Below, piece by piece: positions 52,901-64,000 of a stretch of 64,000 nucleotides of DNA (the stretch's first letter is position 1; every line of letters begins with the position of its first letter). The notes beneath the pieces were generated by a model. The model was not told the DNA's origin. It was given only the letters and a program-made list of their open reading frames with translations, and made no database searches. The translations under genes and the position numbers were made by a program. This DNA is from Brachionus manjavacas (Eukaryota > Rotifera > Eurotatoria > Ploima > Brachionidae). The stretch lies in contig JAHQIY010000019.1 in assembly GCA_019054805.1 (NCBI GenBank), positions 402,001 through 466,000 of the forward strand, in the 5' to 3' direction.

Positions 52901-55900
52901 GAATCTATTGAACAATGGTACGTCTATAAATTAAACTTGATGATTACGCAACCTTGAATTCATCAATCGCAAATTAACTTTATTTTTAAATTTAAACCAA
53001 TTTCCAACATTTGCTAAAGATAAATATGTCTAAAAACGCATTAATCAATAATTATTAATGTCAATTTAAACTTCAAATATAATCCATAAAAATAAAATCT
53101 CATTTCTCTCAAATCCAACACCGTAAAGATCTCAATTCAATAATCAAATTTTATATGTATTCTATTAGCAGAAGATGGTTCCCTATGGTAAAAACTCTTC
53201 TCTTGTTTTACATTCTTTAATTTAAAACCAAATTTAGAAAATACTAGTTTTTATTTAACAAAAATAAGTGCTTAATTTTATCTATTAATAAAATAATAAA
53301 TCAAAAAATTATCCATGATAAATTAGATTAAATGATTTTTTTCATTGATGCTATTTAATTTCAGTACAAATTTTCAAACAAGTATTCTAGAGAAAAATTT
53401 GAAAAAATTTAGAAAAAAAATTTTAATTTTAATTTAATTTTAATTGCTTTTCATCAAACTAGATAACTTAAAAATGGTATGTCTTCACTTTTTGATTGAT
53501 AATAAAGACGCAATTACTTTGTAGCATCATTTTTACTTCTAAATAGATACATCTGCTGTTTTTTTTTTAAATTTAAACAACCACTTCAATCAATTTTAGT
53601 TTATTCGTCAAGATTTATTGCATTTTTTCCTAAAATACACTTCAAGCCAAAATACCTGTTAGGGAAAAATGTAAAAAAATTTATTATAATAATTTTAGTT
53701 CATAGATCCATTTTATTTTTTAAATTAAGCAATAAATATGAATTCTTACGAAATTAGCAGTCATTTTCTAGATGTTAATAAAGATTAATTTTTCCAACTA
53801 ATCTAAGATAAATTTTAAGCTTGTATTCGGGATACTAAGACCTTTTTTATCTATTTAGCTTTATAAAAGAGATTGATAAAGTTATAAAGTAATTGGATTT
53901 GTATGCTTTTTGGAGAAATGACATTCTAGAAGTAAAAAAAAATCGAGTTTTTGTTATGGATTGAATTTTAGCATAATTTTATTGATAATTATACAATCTA
54001 AATGGTTTCATTACTTAAAGAATGGTTTTTTTCTACCAAGCAATTTATTGCCATTAAGTCAAACCAATTAATATTTTAAATAAACTAAATTTAAGTAATA
54101 GATTGAGATTATATAACCTTATAATTCGTTTAATGTGAATAAGTCCCGCAGATAGCTTGTAAAAATAATAAAAATATTATTTTTAGATTTTGATTTATTT
54201 TAACTTTAAGATACCCGCCCGAGATGTTTACAAAGTATTTTCGGCTTTATCAATTAACTTCATGAAATAAAGTAGAAAATTTTTTTTTTTAATTTTTATT
54301 TAATCTGTCTCAAGATAACATAAATAAAATAAATGAAAAAATTAAGAAAATTAAATGTTGGGTAAGCTAGTGTTTTACCGGTAATATCATTTCTATTATG
54401 ATTCAATTTAAATTTTAAATAGAAAATCTATAAGATTAATTTATAAGTTCTTTTATTTTATCAACTTTAAAATTCAATTATATTAATTAAAAGTTTTATA
54501 TGGCTTTTTTAGAAATAAACAAATTTAAATTGAAAAAAGTTCTTAATTAAGAAATTTAAAAAGGAATATAATTACTTTTTGAACTTTTCTTTAGGCGTCA
54601 TTTATTTTTATTTTTTTGAATAGATCTTGATATTGAGATAATATGGAAAAAATAAATTTAGAGAAACAAGCGTTTGAGTCGGCATTTCAGAATTATTTTT
54701 TTCCATTTAAAAAGTTTTTAATAAGTTCACTTTCTTTTTTAAATTATCTAATTTCAAAAAGTCTTACTTTTGAAATGGTATTGAATTTTTCAAAAAAATC
54801 TCGAAATTAATTATTTAAAATGATTGTATATTCCTTCTTGAAAAAAATAAAAATTCATATTATATCATAATAAAAATTCATATTATATCATAATTTACTT
54901 AAGTCTTTTATTAAGCTAATAATTATTTAGAAATGAGTTTTTTTCAGTCAGACATTGTTTTTTGGAATGATATAGCCTTTGGATAAACATGAGTACAAAC
55001 ATTAAAACTACACAAAGGCAAAGTATGATAGATTAAAATGTACTAATATTGTATTTTAGATCTTGATGTCTGTGTCAATATTTTTTATCTTTTTATTAAA
55101 ATTCAATCATTCAAAACTATTAGATTTAGCACATTATTTTTATTAAAAAATTTTGAAGGGTTTAAATTGATTTTTCTGAGAAAAAGAGTGATTACCAAGA
55201 TTAACATTAATTTAATTTTTTTTTTCAAAATTTTTTTTTTATCCCAAATGCTTTAGTATGAAGACAGATTCAAGTTAAAAAGGGCAAATTTCAATGATCG
55301 AATCTAAATTTCTAAATTTTTATCTTTAAAAAAGCTTTTTTTTTGTTAAAAATTTTTATCTTATTTAAAAAATTTTATATAATATTTTTTCTGAACTTAA
55401 ATTTAAATCACTATATCGAAATGTTGCAAAACAAAATTTAATTTTTTTAATAAATTTAATGAGAGAAGTGATTTTTAGTTACATTAAATTTTTTGAATAT
55501 ATCTTAATTAATTAAATATTAAATAGAAAAAAAAATTTGCTATTTAATTTAAAATTAATGTTTAATTAAAAAATAAAATCTTATTGCATCATTTTTTTTT
55601 GAGATTTTAGCTAATCAAGTAGATCAAATAAAAATTAACTTAACTCGAAGCTGCTGCTAAAAGAAATGAAGCAGGAATAATCTTTAGAATGGTAATAAAA
55701 TTTGTTATGAAGTTTCTATATATAAAACACTATAATAAAACATAAAACATTTGTAGATGCACAATTAATCTCTGCAAAAACTTTGCAAAAGAAAAAATTA
55801 GGTAAACACTCTTCAAAGTATATTACCCTAACTTAGTAAGTATTCTCTATAGATCCACTCTAAATAACATTAAGACTGAAAAAAAACTAGAGTATATTTT

Positions 55901-56707
55901 TTTATTCTATGGCATTTGGTTGACATTTTTAAAATAATAATTATAAAATTAAATAAAAGATTGATTGAAGCATCTTTATAAAAAATTGTTATTAAAAAAA
56001 ATCTTTTTGTTATCAAAAGCTTTTCAGCTCACTCAAAACTTTTGAAAAAAATAATTTTTTTTACACTATAAAACTTTGAATGGAGTTTTAATTAACTGGA
56101 ACAAGAAAATTAAAAATTATTGTATTTATTAAATTAAGTCAATCAAAAAAAAAATTAAGTTTTTTTTTACTTCAAATTTAAAAATATTTAATTAAAAATG
56201 GGGGAAGAGAACATTTTCTAGTTAAAATAAAGTTTTGCCACGGTAACACTTTTTCCAAAAGCTCCTAAAGCACAAACATTCCTCAAGAGGCTTTGGAAGT
56301 CTGACATAATCTAAACATACCTAGCCCGACTTTTCAAACACCAGTCTCAAAGCTAAACAAAAAGGTAATGCAATCAAGGCCTATTGCGCAACAAGCCGCT
56401 AATGTTATCCAAATTTAGAGCCGGTTTGATGTGTTGTTATGACAAAATTTATTTGTTTAACTAAAACGCATTAAATTGGCATAATGTCGACCTCCTGCAC
56501 ACAAAACTTCTATCTCAACATTATTCTATATTTTATAATTCAACTTATTTACATTAAACAACAAGATTAACCCAAATATTTTGCATTTAGATTAGGAGCA
56601 AAAATTCTAGCGCAAGCCAAGCTTTTAATTTAATTTCCTATTTTTTTTAAATTAAATTTTTTTTAAATAAAAAATTTTAGATTCTAAAATTTATTAAAAA
56701 ACTCATA
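49911..56707. other. Long gene-poor stretch
   Basis: About 6.8 kb, mostly AT-rich. It contains the foldback repeat at 52012-52309 and small exon-like segments at 52860-52917 and about 54212-54271. No recognised protein. Confidence 0.5.
52012..52309. repeat. Foldback element, CTGCAAA type
   Basis: Inverted arms of roughly 125 bp meet near 52160. Both carry AAATAACTTTTTTA-like, AAGTCTRAAAAAAG, CTGCAAAA, TATCAGCTG and AAATCTCTGCAAAAA words with scattered differences. No coding frame. Similar CTGCAAA/AGCAGAC words occur near 7740-7910, 15560-15640 and 55770. Confidence 0.65.
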
Positions 56708-57463
56708 ATGTACGCCAATATGCACGGCATAAGCCAAGTGTCCGAAATAGCGTCCAATCTATTTTTGACCAGCGTTTACGGTGCCACCAAAGAGAACATA
56801 ATTCGCAAGAATGTCTCTTTGCTGATCAACTCGGCACAAGAGCTTCCCAAACAGGACATAGCTGGTGTCGAGTCGATAAAACTTTTTCTAGATGACACAC
56901 CATACGCGCTGATTAATGTCTATTTTGATCGATTGGCGGACAAAATGCACGACCATTTGACTAGAGGTGGTCGAGTATTGGTGCATTGCATGCTGGGTGT
57001 ATCGCGGTCAACAAGTCTTGTTCTGGCCTACTTGATGAAGTACAAAAACATGAGCTTGAAGTCGGCATATGATCTGGTCGCCTCGAGACGGCCTTGTGCC
57101 CGGCCCAATCCGGGCTTTTGGCGCCAGTTGGTTGACTACGAGAAAAAGCTTGTCAGCTCGTATCAATCAAAGACCGAGACACCAATACCGATTTCTATTG
57201 CTTCTTCAAGCAGAAGCAGACCTGCTTCCGCGGCTAGGTATCCCTCTGCCGCCCCAGCTAGGAGATACTCCGCACAAAGCTCCAGAAGTCCTTTTGAGAC
57301 AAACACAAACACCACTTCGGCGATTCTGACTTATTTGAACAATACCAGATCGCCTCAAGTATCCCACAAGACTAGTCTTTATGTAAATCCAGATAGTAGA
57401 TATTTGCAAAAGTCTAGCGACTTTATTACTACTTACAGATCGAGTTATGGAAAATTTATGTAA
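56708..57463 (+). CDS. Dual-specificity phosphatase (DUSP14/18-like)
   Basis: Single-exon, 251 aa. The catalytic domain covers residues about 8-150 and ends with a Ser/Pro/Arg-rich tail. The signature HCMLGVSRS (His93, Cys94, Arg100) is intact, and Asp62/63 in LFLDDTPYALI is placed for the general acid. RRPCARPNPGFWRQLVDYE is the conserved end of small atypical DUSPs (14/18/21/28). It removes phosphate from Ser/Thr and Tyr of target proteins; the substrate is unknown and no MAPK-docking domain is seen. A TTTTAG 27 bases before the start suggests an upstream 5' UTR exon. AATAAA at 57553-57558. GC content is far above the flanks, as for the other real exons. Confidence 0.93.
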   Translation: MYANMHGISQVSEIASNLFLTSVYGATKENIIRKNVSLLINSAQELPKQDIAGVESIKLFLDDTPYALINVYFDRLADKMHDHLTRGGRVLVHCMLGVSRSTSLVLAYLMKYKNMSLKSAYDLVASRRPCARPNPGFWRQLVDYEKKLVSSYQSKTETPIPISIASSSRSRPASAARYPSAAPARRYSAQSSRSPFETNTNTTSAILTYLNNTRSPQVSHKTSLYVNPDSRYLQKSSDFITTYRSSYGKFM

Positions 57464-58837
57464 TCTTAATGCCTAGATACGAAGATAGATAGACATTTTT
57501 ACAATTGATTTTATATGGTTTATTATTAATTTGATTGCTTTATGAGTTTTATAATAAATTTTTTGATAAATTTTACTTTTTTAATTTTCCTGAAACGCCG
57601 ATCCCCAATTTGTTTTTACAAAGTAAAAATATTTTTCAGTTTTATCACATCATTTACTTTGAAATTTTCGGTACTTTTTAAAAAACTAAATTAATGTTTT
57701 GAAAAAATTTTAACTTTTTTATATTTTTAATTTTATTGGAAATAAATTAAAAAAATTATAAAATTTTCAATTCTTTTATTTGAAAAACTTTCATAAATAA
57801 GTGAAATTTAGAATTTTAAAATTTTAAAGAAAAAAAAGCATTTTTAATAATTAGAGCAAAATTTAAAGTTATTTCATTAAAAAAATTTTTTAGTTATTTT
57901 TAATATCTCAAAAACTATACTTCTAGAACGAAAATTAGACAATAAAAACTCGTGAAATCCTCTAAAATAGAAATTAGATGCTGGATGGAAGTCAATCGAA
58001 ATAAATTTGGCGTCAGTAGTGGATCAGGTTTTAAAAAATTTAAAAAAGAAAATTAATTTTCGCAAAAAACTATAATATTGAAATCAAAAATGATAAATTT
58101 TTCTTTTAAAAAAATTGGGGGTTAGCGTTTTAGTTGGACCCATTTTTAGATATCTTTTCTTGAAAAAATTCTTTTTAAAATTCTTTTTAAAATAGATCAA
58201 GGTTCTAAATTAAATATGGTGACTTTTTTGGATCATGTCAACTATGTGATCAGAAAATTTTGTTTTAATAACTAAATTATAATTTTTTGAAATAAAATTT
58301 AAATTCGCATCAAAATAATTGCACCGATAGAATCTATCGATGAATATAAATTAGCTGGTAAAAATCCTTAAGCAAGCAAAATCCGGTACCATTTTTGGTG
58401 AATTTATAAAAAATGAAAATCGAGTCTCTCGATATTCAAAAAATTAAATGATTTAATTTTATTTTTTTTGGTGTTTTTTGATCATGCTATTAATTGTATA
58501 TGACACAAGCAAGGATAAATAAAAGATTATTTTATTTCATTTTGTGAGTTATATAATTGAATTTTTAAATTTATAAAAATTAATTCTTTAATTTATAAAA
58601 ATTAATTATAAAAATTATAAAAATTAATTTTTTCAAATATTAAACGATCGACGCGTTTCCAATAAAAGTGGCCTTCTTCAAGATCTAAATTCTGAGAATA
58701 ATTCTGATTAGTTTTTAAATTATTTAAAAAAGATATGAAAACATATTATGAAAATATTCTTATAAATCAAAAGACTAAGAACGAAAACGTTGTCTTTTAA
58801 AAAGATCTAAAAATTAACAAGTTTTCAAGATTTTATA
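57464..58837. other. Intergenic, nothing recognised
   Basis: AT-rich, with a few AATTAATTATAAAAATT near-repeats around 58560-58630. No frame with family resemblance. Confidence 0.5.
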
Positions 58838-59760
58838 ACGGGTTTACTATAAAAAATGGCACAAAGGTTTCTGATCGTAGCTTTAAAATGAATAAATTTC
58901 GAATCTTAAAGTTGAATTTTCGATAAGTTGTTAGTAAAAAATGTGCGAAACCATCAAAAAAGATGTGTACAAATTTGTAAAAAGTAACCAAAATTTGCCA
59001 AAAGCTTAATTTGTAAGGCGATTCACCGGTCTTGGATACAAAAAACGTTCTGTTTATCGTTGGCTGGATGTTATAGAAAGAGATGAAAATTTCAAGAGAA
59101 AAAAAGGAAGTGGTAGACCTGCTAAAATTGTGACGAAACAAATGGTTGCTAAACTTAGAGCCTATTTTAATAATAAATTGGGTCGTCTGCAAAGATGGCT
59201 AAAAAGTTTAATTGCCATTATACCTTTATCGGAAAGATGAGATCTCATTTAAAGACTAACCAGGAGAAGGCAGACAGGCCAAAATGTCGTCGAATGCTTT
59301 TAGAATAAAGCAGATATGAATTTATAATTGATGAAGAATCATATTTTACTCTTGGCAACACCGCTCTGCCAGGAAATAATATTTTTTATTGCAGTAACTT
59401 TTGAAAGACGCCGGAGAGTGTAAAGAACAAGTGCGTTAAAAAATTTGAAGAAAAATGTCAATCAATTTTTTTGGGGAAATTTGAAAGCTAAAGTTTATGA
59501 GGGTGATTGGAAGGACAAAAATCTTAAGCAACTCGGATGCAAAATTCGCATTTGCCTGAGCACTATGGATCCAAAGGTTGTAAAAAACTGTTCGCTCTAG
59601 GCTCGATATCATACGTCGTCATGGAGTTCAATACCTTAACTGATATTATTTTTTCAAAATAGGAGGGTTCAGTTATAATTTAAAAAATTTAAAGCCTTTG
59701 ATAAATAAAAAATTTTTTATGATAAAATTCATTTTGTGCCATTTTTTATTCTACAACCGT
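58838..59760 (+). mobile_element. Dead Tc1/mariner (IS630-type) transposon
   Basis: Inverted ends: ACGG..., then ATAAAAAATGGCACAAA at the left (about 58850) and its complement at about 59730-59748. The plus strand holds transposase debris: FTGLGYKKRSVYRWLDVIER and KKGSGRPAKIVTKQMVAKLR (paired HTH and GRPR-like hook), LIDEESYF-like catalytic region near 59325, and LKAKVYEGDWKDKNLKQLGC (C-terminus). Numerous stops and shifts; the DDE triad cannot be read continuously. About 920 bp; TA at the left flank, the right flank mutated. Confidence 0.75.
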
Positions 59761-61130
59761 AATTAAAGTTAAAGTGGTGATATTATTGTTTTTACAGTAC
59801 ACAACAGTTACCTTTGGTCGGCAACTCTCGTATCTTTTTGTTACTTTTTTGAATGAAAATTAAATTTTTTTTGTAAAAAATCAAAATCATATAACTTTAA
59901 TATCAAAACCCAAAAGCTGATTATTTAATTCCTCGTGATTTAAAAGCTTTATTATTTAAATAATTTATATTACCAGGCCTTAGTTTAATAACACATTTTA
60001 AAGATGCTTATTATAGATTATTTTTAATTTTTTTTTACTTTCATTAAATCGTCATTTAAATAAAAAGATTATCATTTAAAATTAATTGAGAGACTTGGTC
60101 TAGGGATTTGGAAATGTTTTAGATTAGAGAACTTTTAGTTAAAATCAAATTTGATTATTTAATTTTTAATAAATTAAAATCATAAATTTAATTATTGATA
60201 TGATGAGTTAATATGCATCCTTTTGATAATTTTACTTAGTCAATTGAAGTTTATAATTTGAAGTTCCCCAGTCAAACATTTTAAAGAGATTTTTTGAAGT
60301 TTTTCAAAGATTCTTTAAAAAATCATTATAAATTGACCTATTTTGAAGAAAAAATGGAGATATTTTAGGGATAAAAAATAATTATTAATTTAAATAAAAT
60401 AATCTTTATTTTTTCTATATATAATATTTTTTGTTAGAATTTTTTTTTTTTGTAAGAATTAATATTCACTTGAATTCTGAACATTTCATATTTGATTTCA
60501 TTTTTTTTTTATTTGTAAACTGTACCAAGCTTAAGCTCCTTCAGAATAAAAAATAAAAAAATTAAGTTAAGTAAAATTAAAAGTAAAATCAGATAAGACA
60601 AAATTAATGCAATAGTATCTCCTTTTAAAATGTTAATTTTTAATTTCAATAATTAATATTCAAATTGTTTTAAAGAACATTCAAATTGAAAAAAATGAAA
60701 ATTGTTTTAGAGATTCTTTGTAGATTATATATCTCCTATTTTAAGAAATAAAAAATAAAAATACTCTAGCATACTAATTCTTATTTCTTATGAGACTTTT
60801 AGATTTGAGCATTAGATTTAACTACAAAGTCTAATCAATCAAGCATGAGAATAAAGTCGTGAGAAAGAAGTTTTTAAACCATTCCAATTAAATCAAAAAG
60901 CTTTTTAATTTTTAAATGTTATAATTGAATAATGCTGTATGCTAATTTGATTACGGGATTGATAGCGTTACTTTCTTTGTCTTAAACTTCACCGCCAAAG
61001 TAACTCCCTGAAACGGCAAAAAATTTATGAGACCGCGGTCATGACTAGTGAACGATAGTTCTTGATAATTATTTTGGCGCCCTATTTTAAGTCATAGTCA
61101 CTGAAATTAATGTCCAAGTCTTTACTTTAC
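59761..61130. other. Intergenic, nothing recognised
   Basis: AT-rich, with one inverted copy of the SINE-like tail (CTGTACCAAGCTTAAGCTCC, about 60520-60540). No gene. Confidence 0.5.
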
Positions 61131-61134
61131 TAAA

Positions 61135-62020
61135 GTTAGGCGATGGAATTCAGTAGGTCCGGCAGGAACATCTACGCCCAATCCGACCTACAGAAAAGGA
61201 TCTGGGAGTCACGTTTTCACGTAACTTGAAATTTTCTATTCACATTAAAAATCAGGTGAACAGAGCTACAGGAATTCTCGGCCAGTTGAAAAGATCATTT
61301 AGATATTGGACCATAGATACCTGCAGGACCCTCTATTGTGCCTACGTAAGACCCAACCTGGAATATGCCGCTGTTGTCTGGTCCCCCCTAGCAAGTAAGA
61401 CGCAAAGATGCTCGAGCAGGTGCAGAGAAGGGCCACCAAACTGGTGCCCCGCATTAGAAACTGGCGCTACGAAGACCGTCTAGCCGTCCTTAGACTAACT
61501 CCTCTTAATGAGCGCCGTGTTCGTGGAGACCTGATACAGATGTTCAAACTCACCAAAGGCATCAACCAAGTGAGCTGGGTGAACCCCCGGGTTCCCGCAA
61601 GTTCACTATCCCAACCCGGACCCGCCAGAGGTATCAGAGGTCATGCAAGAAGACTGTCCGGCCAGGCCTCACCTCAAATGTCAACAACGGGCAAACACAT
61701 TCAGCAATAGGATAGTAAACGAGTGGAACGCCCTGCCAGTTACAGTGACGCCGACTCCGTCAACAAGTTCAAGAACGGATACGATGCATTCCGGTCTAGT
61801 CAACAATCCTGAAGATGAACATTTATTTATAAAATTTTTCTCTCACAGCTTTTTCTATCGAGAATCTTAGCTCTAATTTTGACCTAAAAATTTAAACAGG
61901 ATTTCTTTTTTCAGTACTTTTCTATGTGTTTTGTGCAAGGAGCTACCATATGTGACCTCCTAATAGGTCACCTCCGCAAACTAGTCTTGCTGTAGCTTTT
62001 ATATATTATTATTATTATTA
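61135..62020 (+). mobile_element. LINE RT C-terminal end, GC-richer copy
   Basis: Reads (with shifts) YAQSDLQK, LKFSIHIKNQVNRATGILGQ, CAYVRPNLEYAAVVWSPLAS, MLEQVQRRATKLVPRIRNWR, LNERRVRGDLIQMFKLTKGI and VNEWNALPVTV. A 3' UTR follows, ending CTTGCTGTAGCTTTTATATA and a TATTATTATT tail, the same terminus as the copies at 11513 and 11595. Two single-base frame breaks only. Higher GC and readable frames suggest the youngest LINE here; the 5' portion including YADD is absent. Confidence 0.8.
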
Positions 62021-62466
62021 AAGTTATGATCAAAAATGGGAAAAAACTCAAACTTTTATTATAATAAAAATTGAGGAAAATTTAATACTTTTTTAGCATA
62101 ACTGTTGAATTAACCATCATATCAAAATAATTAACATTAATTCTTGATCATTGTAGATTTCTCAATTATAATCAAAATTACCTAAAATTAAAATTTTTTG
62201 ATTTGAATTAAATATTTTTTTAATTTTTATAATTTGTCTGAAGATTTTTTATATTCTGTTTTAGAAATTGATTCATAATTGTTCAGAAGAAATGCAGTTT
62301 ATAAAAATAAGCAGCATTTGATAAAATTAGACTATAAAATTATAAAGAGAGCATTTTCTTAAATTTACAAAAAAAAACTACCATTTGAATAATAAATCTA
62401 AAATAACCTTTATTTACTACTAAACCTAAAATTTAAATTTAGCTTAAGATCTAAAATAAAACTTTT
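62021..62466. other. Short intergenic, FBP 3' side
   Basis: AT-rich. Complement of AATAAA at 62409-62414 probably serves as the polyadenylation signal for the minus-strand gene. Confidence 0.5.
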
Positions 62467-63486
62467 TCAAGCATCTAGGCCGTGTCTTTTGTAGCACTCA
62501 AGAACATCTTGAACATCTTCTTTTGAACCGATGAAGAATGGCACTCGTTGATGAATATCGGTTGGAATAACATCTAGAATGCGCTGCTTGCCAGTCGTGG
62601 CCATGCCACCAGCTTTTTCGATGATAAAGGCCATCGGATTGCACTCGTACATCAGCCTCAGCTTTCCATTCGGGGCATCCGACGTAGCCGGATACAGAAA
62701 TATGCCTCCGTAAACAAGAGTACGGTGCAAGTCAGCCACCATTGATCCAACATAGCGGCTGCCATAGGCCTTGCCTGATTTAGGAAATTTTTTTTCATCA
62801 ATATATTCCTTTACAGCTGGATCCCATTTGGCCGAGTAGCCCTCATTTATTGAATAAATTTTTCCTCTTGGCTTGATTTTCATGTCCGGATCTGTGAGTA
62901 TAAACTCGCCAATTGAGGGATCGAGCATGAAGCCATTGACGCCAGAGTCAGTCGCTAGGACTATCATGCATGCACTGCCGTACAAGGCGTACCCGGAGCA
63001 GACCAGCTTGCTCCCAGCTTGAAGAGCGTCTTGTACACCTGGCTCACTGTTCTCCGACTCTCGCTTCCATATTCCAAATATGCTTCCGATTGAGACCAAA
63101 CAGTCGATGTTGGACGATCCGTCAAGCGGATCAAAGCAAACAATGTACTTTCCTTGCTTGTGTTTGTCAACTATGATCACCTCTTCGTCCTCTTCCGAAG
63201 CTAGGATACAAGTTGTATAGGACGATTTGAGCATGTTTATGAACAGTTCGTCGGAGAGCACATCAAGCTTTTTTTGATCATCGCCAGTTGAGTTCGTATT
63301 GCCGGCTAGACCAAAAAGTTTCGATATTCCAGCTTTGCGAACTGAGGACTGAATGGCTTTGACGGCTGTGAGGATGGCGTTGAGCAATTGGGTCAATTCG
63401 CCAGTCGCTTCTTTATGCTTTCGCTGTTCGTGAAGAAAAAATCTTGCCAAAGTCAAACAATTGGTGTCCATTCCATATTTCTCCAT
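62467..63486 (-). CDS. FBP1: Fructose-1,6-bisphosphatase, class I
   Basis: Intact single-exon gene, 339 aa (mammalian FBP is about 338). It hydrolyses fructose-1,6-bisphosphate to fructose-6-phosphate in cytosolic gluconeogenesis. The AMP-inhibition site is present ([11 protein letters not shown], residues 27-37, and VRKAGI). The metal-binding Glu pair is in LASEEDE (98-99). [20 protein letters not shown] (118-137) is the family signature. [20 protein letters not shown] and [13 protein letters not shown] complete the substrate site. AMP regulation is therefore expected (family knowledge). Lack of introns contrasts with ferlin and SMSr and may reflect retroposition or intron loss. Confidence 0.97.
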   Translation of the reverse strand: MEKYGMDTNCLTLARFFLHEQRKHKEATGELTQLLNAILTAVKAIQSSVRKAGISKLFGLAGNTNSTGDDQKKLDVLSDELFINMLKSSYTTCILASEEDEEVIIVDKHKQGKYIVCFDPLDGSSNIDCLVSIGSIFGIWKRESENSEPGVQDALQAGSKLVCSGYALYGSACMIVLATDSGVNGFMLDPSIGEFILTDPDMKIKPRGKIYSINEGYSAKWDPAVKEYIDEKKFPKSGKAYGSRYVGSMVADLHRTLVYGGIFLYPATSDAPNGKLRLMYECNPMAFIIEKAGGMATTGKQRILDVIPTDIHQRVPFFIGSKEDVQDVLECYKRHGLDA

Positions 63487-64000
63487 TTTTGAAGTGAAGC
63501 CTTTTGTTTTCCTTGTTGATTATTGAAAATATTTTGTTCGAAGCTTTTTCGATTTTGAATAATATATGCCGTTTCTGATATTTTGGGTGTGTTTCTAAAT
63601 GCCTTGAGATCTTTTGAAATTATTTTTTGCTTTTAAACATGAAATAAGCTCTTTTGATTCAATAGAACGCCGCTTTCTTTGCTAGCCATCATACTCTTTC
63701 ATTCATTCATGATTGATGCCACAAGAATACAAAAACTAATTAATTGACTCGGATTGTGTTTAAAAAATTGGCACTGCATCACCCTCCTATTTTTTCATCC
63801 GGGCTTGGGACCGGCAAACGGCATAGTTATGACGGCGCCTTCCCCTAAGAAGCACGTGGGACGTTCATCATAAACAGCGCCACTCATCCGAGCACTAAAG
63901 GGCTGCGAACTCGACAACTATTTAGACTAGCTTGGAACCACAAACCAAGCGACATCTCTCTAAGAGAGAATGTCTTAACTTTAGCGCTTCCAAAGTTACG
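63487..64000. other. Upstream of FBP and GC-rich edge
   Basis: 63487-63760 should hold the FBP promoter; no motif was identified. From about 63770 the sequence becomes unusually GC-rich (GGGCTTGGGACCGGCAAACG, CCTAAGAAGCACGTGGGACG) with no open frame of recognised family. It is probably the edge of a repeat extending past the window. Confidence 0.45.

Noticed and set aside
49911-56707. A large undetected gene in the 6.8-kb gap
   Set aside because: Only isolated exon-like pieces were found and their phases do not assemble into a protein; kept as a finding rather than a feature.
58833-59192. Minus-strand 119-codon frame
   Set aside because: Complement of the Tc1/mariner transposase relic, whose plus-strand pieces match the family.
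1-64000. CRISPR arrays, bacterial operons, tRNA or rRNA genes
   Set aside because: No regularly spaced repeats, no ribosome-binding-site-led gene clusters and no cloverleaf or rRNA core sequence seen; spliced genes show a eukaryotic nuclear context.

Overview
The window is eukaryotic nuclear DNA from a small-genome invertebrate. It is extremely AT-rich outside exons, and its genes carry either very short introns (about 44-72 nt) or multi-kilobase introns full of decayed transposons. The genes are typically animal: an otoferlin-type ferlin, a SAM-domain sphingomyelin-synthase-related protein, a Golgi GT14 glycosyltransferase, a dual-specificity phosphatase and fructose-1,6-bisphosphatase. Low GC, tiny introns and FLYWCH/SWIM-type transposase-derived genes fit a monogonont rotifer such as Brachionus. 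That assignment is inference, not proof.

Positions 1-25.6 kb hold one + strand ferlin gene, reconstructed as 16 exons. Phases agree at every junction and the joined model is 6,279 nt (2,092 codons plus stop), close to vertebrate otoferlin in length and domain order (C2A, C2B, C2C, FerA, FerB, C2D, C2-de, C2E, C2F, one C-terminal membrane anchor). Its introns contain LINE reverse-transcriptase relics (mostly antisense), two copies of a terminal-inverted-repeat element, an 809-bp foldback element, a perfect 48-bp hairpin, and SWIM-type transposase relics.

Positions 25.6-40 kb are repeat-rich. They hold a minus-strand FLYWCH-like zinc-finger gene (28,955-29,737), a previously hidden three-exon gene for a 116-aa single-pass membrane protein (32,538-35,161), a LINE relic, small inverted-repeat elements and a pipsqueak-type helix-turn-helix fragment.

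Positions 40-47 kb contain a SAM/SMSr gene (+, three exons) convergent with a GT14 core-2-type N-acetylglucosaminyltransferase gene (-, two exons). The last exon of the latter lies 2.3 kb from the first, across an intron carrying a GC-rich TA-flanked MITE. Positions 48-64 kb hold a LINE relic, about 6.8 kb with no convincing gene, an intronless DUSP (+), a dead Tc1/mariner copy, a GC-richer LINE relic and an intronless fructose-1,6-bisphosphatase (-). The last 240 bases are unusually GC-rich and may be the edge of another element.

The host genes share no obvious pathway. Ferlin (membrane fusion), SMSr (ER sphingolipid) and GT14 (Golgi glycan) are neighbours rather than an operon. I found no CRISPR array, rRNA or tRNA. 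The least described items are the 116-aa membrane protein, the long hairpin and foldback repeats, and the SWIM-domain relics sharing one intron position.
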